Shown: positions 6,242 to 11,881 of the stretch, in pieces
Layout: every line of letters starts with the position of its first letter
Numbering within the stretch: the stretch's first letter is position 1
Source: an uncultured Pseudomonas sp.
GTDB lineage: Bacteria > Pseudomonadota > Gammaproteobacteria > Pseudomonadales > Pseudomonadaceae
Direction: 5' to 3'
NCBI RefSeq assembly: GCF_946885885.1
Contig: NZ_CAMPHN010000134.1
Coordinates: 1-11,881, forward strand
Length of the DNA: 11,881 bases
Translations under genes and position numbers: made by a program
The notes under the pieces: model-generated
What the model was told of the DNA's origin: nothing
Databases searched by the model: none
What the model saw: only the letters and a program-made list of their open reading frames with translations

Positions 6242-7126
6242 CGTCTCGGCTTTGATTCGCGCGATCCGCGCATCCTTCTCTTCCCACAAGCGCGTTACCC
6301 ACGCCTGCACGTACTGACGAAATTCCGCGTCGTTCTCGTAATCGCCTTGCCACAGCGCCGGGTCGAGCGCGCGGGTCTGGATATCGACGATCACCTTGGG
6401 CACCTGACCGCTGATCAGATCCCAGAAACCGGGGATCCGCTCGCCGGGGTAGACCACGGTGACATCCAGCACCGCGTCCAGTTGTTCGCCCAGCGCGGCG
6501 AGGACGAAGGCCACGCCGCCGGCCTTGGGTTTGAGCAAGTATTGGTAAGGCGAGCCCTGCTGCGCCTGTTTCGCCGGCGTGCAGCGAGTGCCTTCGAGGT
6601 AATTGACCACGGTCACCGGTAGCTCTTTGAACTTCTCGCAGGCGAGCTTGGTGATCAGCAGGTCCTGGCCTTTGAGTTCCGGGTGCTTATCCAGAAAGGC
6701 CTTGGAATAACGGCGCATAAAGGGGTAATCCAGCGCCCACCAGGCCAGTCCGAGAAAGGGCACCCAGATCAGCTCCTTCTTCAGAAAGAATTTGAAGAAC
6801 GGTGTCTTGCGGTTGAACGCCTGCACCAGTGCCGGAATATCGACCCAGGACTGATGATTGCCGATCACCAGGTACGAGGTGGTCGGACGCAATTGCGCGC
6901 CGCCACGGATATCCCACTGCACCGGCAGCAGCGTGGCGAAGATCAGCTTGTTCAGCTCGGCCCAGGTTTCTGCAATCCACATCACTCCGCGCGAACAGGC
7001 GGCTTTCAGTGCCTTGCCGGGCAAAACCAATTTGCCCAGGGCGATCAACAGCATCGGTCCGATCAGGGTCAATGTGTTGAGTAGCAGCAGTAGGGTAACG
7101 GACAGGCCAGTCAACAGAGGGCGCAT
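6239..7126 (-). CDS. yihG: YihG-family membrane acyltransferase (PlsC domain)
   Basis: Probable 1-acyl-sn-glycerol-3-phosphate acyltransferase making phosphatidic acid at the inner membrane. The protein is 295 residues. A hydrophobic N-terminal segment at about 6-36 (VTLLLLLNTLTLIGPMLLIA) anchors it. The catalytic block NHQSWVD (about 93-99) has the HX4D motif, and NYLEGTR (about 175-181) is the substrate-binding block. The stretch VPFLGLAWWALDYPFMRRYS followed by HPELKG closely recalls E. coli YihG, a lysophosphatidate acyltransferase, which is why I use that name; PlsC and HdtS-type enzymes are more distant alternatives. The start ATG (complement of 7124-7126) has an AAGGAG site at 7137-7132, 5 bases upstream. 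It converges on fdhA and diverges from the HD-GYP gene. Its TAG stop lies in the edge of a dispersed palindrome. Confidence 0.9.
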   Translation of the reverse strand: MRPLLTGLSVTLLLLLNTLTLIGPMLLIALGKLVLPGKALKAACSRGVMWIAETWAELNKLIFATLLPVQWDIRGGAQLRPTTSYLVIGNHQSWVDIPALVQAFNRKTPFFKFFLKKELIWVPFLGLAWWALDYPFMRRYSKAFLDKHPELKGQDLLITKLACEKFKELPVTVVNYLEGTRCTPAKQAQQGSPYQYLLKPKAGGVAFVLAALGEQLDAVLDVTVVYPGERIPGFWDLISGQVPKVIVDIQTRALDPALWQGDYENDAEFRQYVQAWVTRLWEEKDARIARIKAET

Positions 7127-7216
7127 GCAGGCTCCTTGGGTGCGCGGATTGGCTTGGGCGATGATAAACAGTCATGTCGAGCGACTCCACGTCGGCTGTG
7201 TCTTATGACATATTGC

Positions 7217-7235
7217 CAGCATCTGGACGATGCTG
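7217..7235. promoter_or_regulatory. Perfect 7-bp dyad in the divergent promoter gap, possible operator
   Basis: CAGCATC (7217-7223) and GATGCTG (7229-7235) are exact inverted repeats around TGGAC, a 19-base site of the size bound by dimeric regulators. It is centred in the 185-base gap between the acyltransferase and the HD-GYP gene. A TAATAT at 7256-7261 is a candidate -10 for the HD-GYP gene, but the matching -35 position (7233-7238, CTGATT) is poor and overlaps the dyad. No regulator for it is identified. Confidence 0.35.
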
Positions 7236-7311
7236 ATTACCCGCTATCGATGGCCTAATATTGCCAGGCAAGCCCCCGCTTGGAACCCGTTATCGCATCC
7301 GAGTGCAGTCG

Positions 7312-8535
7312 ATGTTGAAACGTATCGCAGTCGCCGACTTACGCGTCGGCATGTATATCCAGGAGTTTTGCGGCACCTGGATGGATCATCCGTTCTGGCG
7401 CAGTAGGTTTCTTTTGCAGTCGCAAAAGGATCTGCAGCGGATCCAGGCCAGTAGCATTCGCGAGTTATGGATAGACGCCAGCAAGGGGCTGGATGTCGGC
7501 GCCGATATCCACAGCGAGAGTGCCGAGCAAGTCGAGGCCGAAGTCGAAGAGCGGCTGTCGGCGGTGGTCGCCGAGCCGCTTGGCGCGCACTGCTCGTTGG
7601 ACGAAGAGGTCGCGCGGGCCTCCAAGCTGTGTGCACGCTCCAAGCAGGCGGTGGTGAGCATGTTCAGCGATGCGCGCATGGGGCGCGCCTTGGAGTTCGA
7701 GCAGGCCGAAGAGCTGGTCGGGGAGATTTCCGACTCGCTGCTGCGCCACCCCAATGCGCTGATCAGCCTGGCCAGGCTGAAGAATGTCGACGAATACACC
7801 TACATGCATTCGGTGGCGGTCTGCGCGCTGATGATCGCCCTGGCCCGGCAACTCGGCCTGGACGAGGCGCAAGTGCGCGACGCCGGACTGGCCGGCATGC
7901 TGCATGACATCGGCAAGATGGCGGTGCCTTGGGCGCTGCTGAACAAACCCGGCAAACTCACCGACGATGAGTTCGTCATCATGCGCAAGCATCCGCTGGC
8001 GGGCCGGGAAATTCTCCTGACGGGCAAGCAAACCAACGCCTCGGTGCTGGATGTCTGCCTGCATCACCATGAAAAGGTCGATGGCAGCGGCTACCCGCAC
8101 CGCTTGGTCGGCGAACGGATCAGCCTGTTCGCGCGGATGGGCGCGGTGTGCGACGTGTACGACGCGATCAGCTCGGACCGCCCCTATAAAAAGGGCTGGA
8201 GTCCGGCCGAGTCGATTCACAAGATGGCCGAGTGGAAGGGCCATTTCGACGATGGCGTGTTCCAGGCCTTCGTCAAGGTCATGGGCATCTATCCCACCGG
8301 CTCGCTGGTACGTCTGGCCAGCGGGCGTATCGCGGTGGTGCTCGATCAAAGCCCGACGTCCTTGCTCACGCCCAAGGTCAAAGTGTTCTTTTCCGCCAAG
8401 GCGAAAATGCCGATCCCCCAGGAAGTGATCGACCTGGCCCAATGGGTCGGCCGCGACAAGATAGTCGCGCGCGAATCGGCGGTCGATTGGGGCTTTCGCA
8501 ACGTCGATGAACTGTGGACCGGCCTGCCGCGCTGA
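7312..8535 (+). CDS. HD-GYP domain cyclic-di-GMP phosphodiesterase
   Basis: Probable cytoplasmic enzyme degrading cyclic di-GMP, a second messenger for biofilm and motility. The protein is 407 residues. Residues 1-130 resemble the DUF3391 domain often found ahead of HD-GYP (MLKRIAVADLRVGMYI start). The HD-GYP domain spans about 150-340. Metal and signature residues are present: His166, His198-Asp199 in LHDIGK, His227 in KHP, His252-His253-Glu254, and DGSGYP at 257-262, followed by DVYDAISSDRPYK. All key residues look intact, so activity is expected. It has no transmembrane segment or receiver domain. The start at ATG 7312 fits the domain boundary, though the upstream GAG at 7301-7303 is a weak ribosome site; a TTG at 7261 would add 17 residues of no recognisable kind. 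It is divergent from the acyltransferase and 97 bases before the exported PF05618-like gene. It resembles P. aeruginosa PA4108-type proteins. Confidence 0.93.
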   Translation: MLKRIAVADLRVGMYIQEFCGTWMDHPFWRSRFLLQSQKDLQRIQASSIRELWIDASKGLDVGADIHSESAEQVEAEVEERLSAVVAEPLGAHCSLDEEVARASKLCARSKQAVVSMFSDARMGRALEFEQAEELVGEISDSLLRHPNALISLARLKNVDEYTYMHSVAVCALMIALARQLGLDEAQVRDAGLAGMLHDIGKMAVPWALLNKPGKLTDDEFVIMRKHPLAGREILLTGKQTNASVLDVCLHHHEKVDGSGYPHRLVGERISLFARMGAVCDVYDAISSDRPYKKGWSPAESIHKMAEWKGHFDDGVFQAFVKVMGIYPTGSLVRLASGRIAVVLDQSPTSLLTPKVKVFFSAKAKMPIPQEVIDLAQWVGRDKIVARESAVDWGFRNVDELWTGLPR

Positions 8536-8584
8536 GCCAACGACTCATCGAACCTTCCGCGCCCGTGCGAGTCGGACTGGGTAG

Positions 8585-8628
8585 CTCCGATTGTTCGGAG
8601 AATCGATCAACACCGTTCGGAGAACCGA
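8585..8628 (+). repeat. Small hairpin and 14-base direct repeat in the leader of the PF05618-like gene
   Basis: CTCCGA (8585-8590) and TCGGAG (8595-8600) form a 6-bp stem with a TTGT loop. GTTCGGAGAATCGA (8593-8606) is repeated as GTTCGGAGAACCGA (8615-8628), 13 of 14 bases, at a 22-base spacing. The second copy supplies the GGAG that probably binds the ribosome before GTG 8633. The first copy's GGAG is locked in the hairpin. Confidence 0.55.
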
Positions 8629-8632
8629 CTAC

Positions 8633-9136
8633 GTGAAGACCGTTCCCCTTCTATTGACCTTGTTCGCCGTACCGGCAATAGCCGAGCAACCCACCCTTTA
8701 CGGTCGTTACGAAAAAATCAGATTGCCGCAAATCGGCAAAACCCTCGAGGCCAAGATGGACACCGGGGCCAAGACCGCGTCCTTGTCGGCCACCGACATC
8801 GAACGCTTCCAACGCGACGGCGAGCCCTGGGTGCGTTTTCGCCTGGCTACCGAAAACGCCGACGATACGCTTTTCGAGCAACCCTTGGCGCGGGTCAGCA
8901 AGATCAAGAGCCGCAACGAGGAAAGCGACCCGGCCGAGTCCCGCGCGGCGCCCAGCGAGCGGCCGGTGATCGAATTGGACGTCTGTCTGGGCGAAGTGGA
9001 GCGGACCGTCGAGGTCAACCTGACGGACCGTAGCCACTTCAATTATCCGCTGCTGATCGGCGCCTCCGCCCTGAGCGAATTCGATGCGGCGGTCAACCCC
9101 GCGCAACGCTTCACCGCTTCCACTCCTCGCTGTTAA
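8633..9136 (+). CDS. Exported retropepsin-like protein, PF05618 (putative ATP-dependent zinc protease) family
   Basis: Small protein with an N-terminal signal peptide (MKTVPLLLTLFAVPAIA, predicted cut after Ala17), so probably periplasmic. The mature part has DTGAKTASL at 43-51, the aspartic-protease-like motif that marks PF05618, and the hydrophobic YPLLIGASAL near 138-147 that corresponds to the second conserved block. The family is named after a putative zinc protease, but the fold is retropepsin-like, and proteolysis by this member is unproven. The length is 167 residues from GTG 8633, chosen because the signal peptide begins there and CGGAG (8618-8622) lies 10 bases upstream. The TTG at 8591 would bury the signal peptide behind 14 residues. 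The gap to the HD-GYP gene is 97 bases, so cotranscription is possible. The dispersed palindrome after it separates it from the chemoreceptor gene. Confidence 0.85.
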   Translation: MKTVPLLLTLFAVPAIAEQPTLYGRYEKIRLPQIGKTLEAKMDTGAKTASLSATDIERFQRDGEPWVRFRLATENADDTLFEQPLARVSKIKSRNEESDPAESRAAPSERPVIELDVCLGEVERTVEVNLTDRSHFNYPLLIGASALSEFDAAVNPAQRFTASTPRC

Positions 9137-9154
9137 GCCACCATGCTCTATGCT

Positions 9155-9297
9155 CAGATTACCAGGCGTTGAAAAACTACCTGTGTGGTCGATACGGCGT
9201 TAAAAATGGCCTCGAATGCTCATTTACAACAGTAAACTCCGCTTTCTCGGCCATTTTTGCCTTGTCTCGCCTGCCTCGCCGACGTTTTTCAACCGCC
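9155..9297. repeat. Nested palindromic dispersed repeat
   Basis: Three concentric inverted repeats lie in this gap. The outer arms are GTTGAAAAAC (9168-9177) and GTTTTTCAAC (9284-9293). The middle arms are AAAAATGGCC (9202-9211) and GGCCATTTTT (9249-9258). The inner stem is TTTAC (9223-9227) and GTAAA (9232-9236) with an AACA loop. All three pairs are exact. From memory, sequences of this type (TAAAAATGGCCTCGAATGCT and GCCTTGTCTCGCCTGC) recur between genes in several Pseudomonas species. The element is less GC-rich than the genes around it. It separates the PF05618-like gene from the chemoreceptor and could act as a terminator through its T-runs. Confidence 0.75.
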
Positions 9298-9416
9298 AGT
9301 TAGTCACCTGAGCCGCTTGCGTTTTTAGCCTCGGCGCGTTCAGGCGCAATTCTTGCTTCGGGTAATTCATTGCAGTGCCCGACCGGGTGCGCAAGGGACT
9401 TGTTGAGGTGTGTTCT

Positions 9417-11447
9417 ATGACTGCATTACTCACGCCGGGTGTGCGCGTATTGGAGCGGTTCAGTTTCGCCCGTAAATTCCAATTGTTGTTCGTCTTGTTC
9501 ATCCTGCCTTTGGGCTACGCCCTGTGGGCGATCAGCAGCGACCGCATGGAGCGCTTGCGGATGATCGATCACGAGCTGGAAGGCATGCATGCGATCGAAG
9601 CGCTCGGCGAGGTGCAGAACGCCTTGCTCGAGCAACGCACGCTGTACTCCCGTTGGAAGGGCACCGACAAGCCCGCCGAAGCGCTGCTGCAGCAACGCGC
9701 GGGGGCACTCGACGAGGCCCTGGCGGAGGCGGCCAGGCGCCTGGAAACCGACGCGGCCAGTAACGTGGCGCGCGAACAATTGACGCTTTTGCAAGAGATG
9801 CGTGGCGACCTCGCCGTGGCCGCGGTGGGCAAAATGGCATTACCGGAAGCCCTGCAACGTTACCAAAAAACCCTGTTGCAACTGCTGACCTTACGCGAGC
9901 AGGTAGCAACCGACAGTGGCCTGATCCTCGATCCTAATCTCGACACCTATCTGATCATGGAACAGCTGACCTTTACTCTGCCGCGCTTGCGCGAGAACCT
10001 CGGCAGTTTCGTCAGCCAGGGCTATGGTGCTGTGCTTTCCCAGCATTTCACCTTGCAAAGCCGGGTCTTGATGCGCGATTTGCGGCGTAACCTGGACGAG
10101 GTTCGCAGCCAGGTATTCAAAGCCGGCGTCAGCCTGAGAAAGAGCGCACCGGCGGCCATGGTTAATCTGGAAGCGCCGCTCAGCGAAACCGAGCAGGGCC
10201 TGGAACTGTTCTTTACGGAAATCGACCGGGATATTTTCGAATCCAGCCCGATGGCGGTCAGCCCGGAGCAGTTCGTCCAGCGCGTGGCCACCTTGCAGGG
10301 GCAGATAAACGCGTTGCAGCAGGCCTTGCATCGGCAGTTCGAAGTCAGCCAGGGCAAATACCGGCAGAACAATCTGATCGGCATGTGGGAAGTGATCGGC
10401 GGTTTCGGGGCGCTGACCGGCCTGGCGCTCTATGTACTGCTGTGCCTGAACGCTTCGATCCGCCGCAGCACCGCCGGTATCGTCGATGTGGCCGGCGCCT
10501 TGCGCGACGGCGACCTGCGCAAGCAGATCCAGGTGCATGGTCAGGACGATCTGGCCGAAATCGCGGTGGCGCTGAATGCCGCGGTAACGCAGCTCAGTGA
10601 GACCTTGCAAGGGGTCAATAAGGAGAGCAAGAACCTCGACGGCACCGTGCAACTGCTGAGCAGCCAGGCGCAAGGCGCGCTGCAGGCGGTCGAGCAGCAG
10701 CAGGGGCAGATGAGCCAGATCGCCGCCGCCGCCACCGAGATGGCGGCGACCGCGCAGAGCGTCGCGCAGAGCTGCGAGCAGGCCGCGGTAGAGGCGGGGC
10801 AGACCCGCGAGATCGCCGACCAGAGCAACCAGCGTAGCGCCCGCACCAGCACCAGCATGCGTCAGCTCAGCAGTCGTCTCGGCGAGAGCGCCGCGGCGTT
10901 GCAGCAGTTGCGCACGCAAACCGAACAGATCACCCGGGTGGTGGATGTGATCAAGGGCATCGCCGAGCAGACCAACCTGCTGGCGCTCAACGCCGCGATC
11001 GAAGCCGCGCGTGCCGGCGATCAGGGCCGCGGCTTCGCCGTGGTGGCCGACGAGGTGCGCTCGCTGTCGCAGCGCACGCAGAACTCCACCGCGGAAATCG
11101 CCCAGACCGTCAGCGACCTGCATCGGGTGGTCGGCCAGTCGGTGACCTTGATGGAAGAAGCGGTGCGCCAGGCCGAAGGCGATGTCGGCAGCGTATTGGC
11201 CATGGGCGAGGACATGGCCGGGATCGTCGAATCGGTACAACTGGTCAGCGACCGTCTGGCGCAGATCGCCACCGCCGCCGAACAACAAGCGGCGACCGCC
11301 GACGAAGTCAGCGGCAATATCCAGCAGGTCGACCAAGCCGCCACCGCGCTGCTCGACGGCGCGCAGCAGGTCAGCTCCGCCGCCGAGCAGCTGCGCAACG
11401 GCAGCCAGGGCTTGCAGCGCAATACCAGCCGTTTTCAGCTGGGCTGA
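9417..11447 (+). CDS. Methyl-accepting chemotaxis protein
   Basis: Inner-membrane chemoreceptor feeding the CheA/CheW pathway. The protein is 676 residues. Transmembrane segment 1 is at about 21-39 and segment 2 at about 323-345. The 280 residues between them form a large, mostly helical periplasmic sensor, with LILDPNLDTYLIMEQL at 169-184, a motif I have seen in helical sensor domains of Pseudomonas receptors. A HAMP domain (about 346-398) precedes the signalling domain, whose conserved tip is EQTNLLALNAAIEAARAGD from 517 followed by GRGFAVVADEVR. No CheR-binding pentapeptide is present at the C-terminus. The ATG at 9417 is chosen because GAGGTG at 9405-9410 lies 6 bases upstream and the membrane anchor follows; an upstream in-frame ATT/GTG-type extension to 9375 would add 14 residues. 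The ligand cannot be deduced. No che gene is adjacent. Confidence 0.95.
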   Translation: MTALLTPGVRVLERFSFARKFQLLFVLFILPLGYALWAISSDRMERLRMIDHELEGMHAIEALGEVQNALLEQRTLYSRWKGTDKPAEALLQQRAGALDEALAEAARRLETDAASNVAREQLTLLQEMRGDLAVAAVGKMALPEALQRYQKTLLQLLTLREQVATDSGLILDPNLDTYLIMEQLTFTLPRLRENLGSFVSQGYGAVLSQHFTLQSRVLMRDLRRNLDEVRSQVFKAGVSLRKSAPAAMVNLEAPLSETEQGLELFFTEIDRDIFESSPMAVSPEQFVQRVATLQGQINALQQALHRQFEVSQGKYRQNNLIGMWEVIGGFGALTGLALYVLLCLNASIRRSTAGIVDVAGALRDGDLRKQIQVHGQDDLAEIAVALNAAVTQLSETLQGVNKESKNLDGTVQLLSSQAQGALQAVEQQQGQMSQIAAAATEMAATAQSVAQSCEQAAVEAGQTREIADQSNQRSARTSTSMRQLSSRLGESAAALQQLRTQTEQITRVVDVIKGIAEQTNLLALNAAIEAARAGDQGRGFAVVADEVRSLSQRTQNSTAEIAQTVSDLHRVVGQSVTLMEEAVRQAEGDVGSVLAMGEDMAGIVESVQLVSDRLAQIATAAEQQAATADEVSGNIQQVDQAATALLDGAQQVSSAAEQLRNGSQGLQRNTSRFQLG

Positions 11448-11482
11448 AAGCCAAGGTCTATTTGCGCAGGGCAGGCATGTAG

Positions 11483-11881
11483 CCCGGGTATCGCTGTGCT
11501 CAACCCAGGCTACAAGCTGTATGTGTAGCCCGGATGCGATCCGGGGGCAGGTTGTGCGGCCGGCATCGCTCCCCGGATTTCATCCAGGCTACGGGGCTAA
11601 AACACAGGTAATCCGTATCCCGGGTCGAGCGAAGCGACACCCGGGAAAGGGTTTCCCGGGTATCGCTGTGCTCAACCCAGGCTACAAGCTGCATGTGTAG
11701 CTCGGATGCGATCCGGGGGCAGGTTGTGCGGTCGGTATCGCTCCCTGGATTTCATCCAGGCTACGGGGCGAAAACACAGGTAATCCGTATCCCGGGTCGA
11801 GCGAAGCGACACCCGGGAAAGGGTGTCCCGGGTATCGCTGTGCTCAACCCAGGCTACAAGCTGCATGTGTAGCCCGGATGC
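11483..11881. repeat. Tandem array of a 172-bp composite palindromic unit, running off the window
   Basis: Unit A is 11483-11654, unit B 11655-11826 and a partial unit C 11827-11881. Aligning A with B by eye gives 7 differences in 172 positions, about 96% identity. Each unit holds two imperfect palindromes: one between GTAGCCCGGATGCGATCCGG and CCGGATTTCATCCAGGCTAC, the other between ATCCCGGGTCGAGCGAAGCG and GTGCTCAACCCAGG. The array begins 35 bases after the chemoreceptor stop. It carries no credible gene. Its total length is unknown because it continues past base 11881. Confidence 0.9.

Noticed and set aside
9224..9502. Minus-strand open frame of 92 codons between the PF05618-like gene and the chemoreceptor
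   Set aside because: It lies across the nested palindromic repeat and the start of the chemoreceptor gene, and its product matches nothing known to me.
9891..11336. Minus-strand open frame of 481 codons opposite the chemoreceptor gene
   Set aside because: Long antisense frames are expected in GC-rich genes. The plus strand encodes a complete, well-recognised chemoreceptor and the antisense product resembles no family.
11500..11866. Two minus-strand open frames of 64 codons (11500-11694 and 11672-11866) with nearly identical products starting MQLVAWVEHSDTR
   Set aside because: They are the same stretch of the 172-bp repeat read twice. Such frames arise wherever this repeat occurs and are often mis-annotated as hypothetical proteins; there is no independent sign of coding.
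11483..11881. CRISPR-like periodic repeat
   Set aside because: The repeated unit is 172 bases with no short repeat/unique spacer pattern, and no cas gene is present.

Overview
The window looks like chromosomal DNA of a Pseudomonas or a close relative. It is GC-rich, and its first half carries the end of the sarcosine-catabolism cluster in the order known from Pseudomonas (soxA, soxG, purU, fdhA; in P. aeruginosa this follows glyA, soxB and soxD). The gaps between genes are filled with palindromic dispersed repeats of kinds I recall from Pseudomonas genomes. The species cannot be fixed from the sequence alone.

Bases 1-6054, plus strand, form a one-carbon module. SoxA (5' end outside the window) and SoxG are subunits of heterotetrameric sarcosine oxidase, which demethylates sarcosine to glycine with release of H2O2 and a one-carbon unit. 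PurU hydrolyses 10-formyl-tetrahydrofolate to formate and tetrahydrofolate. FdhA oxidises free formaldehyde to formate with NAD+. Together they finish glycine betaine/sarcosine breakdown and dispose of the methyl carbon. soxA and soxG are joined by a possible 27-codon overlapping frame built partly on a heptamer tandem repeat. purU and fdhA are each separated from the preceding gene by repeat-filled gaps of about 210 and 440 bases, so an unbroken operon is not certain. The fdhA leader holds two sets of competing palindromes, one of them terminator-like.

Bases 6239-7126, minus strand, encode a membrane-anchored PlsC/YihG-type acyltransferase. It is divergent from an HD-GYP c-di-GMP phosphodiesterase (7312-8535). 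The shared 185-base gap contains a perfect 7-bp dyad that may be an operator. A small exported retropepsin-like/PF05618 protein (8633-9136) and a two-transmembrane methyl-accepting chemotaxis protein (9417-11447) follow on the plus strand. This second half is a loose set of envelope and signalling genes with no obvious pathway link to the first half.

The gaps are the most structured part of the window: a perfect 22-bp REPIN-like palindrome after soxG, several other mosaic palindromes, a nested palindrome before the chemoreceptor, and a tandem array of a 172-bp unit from 11483 that runs off the right end. A diverged piece of that unit also lies upstream of fdhA. I found no rRNA, tRNA, CRISPR array, transposase, phage gene or defence system. 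No clearly new protein system is visible; the items worth a second look are mainly in the intergenic DNA.
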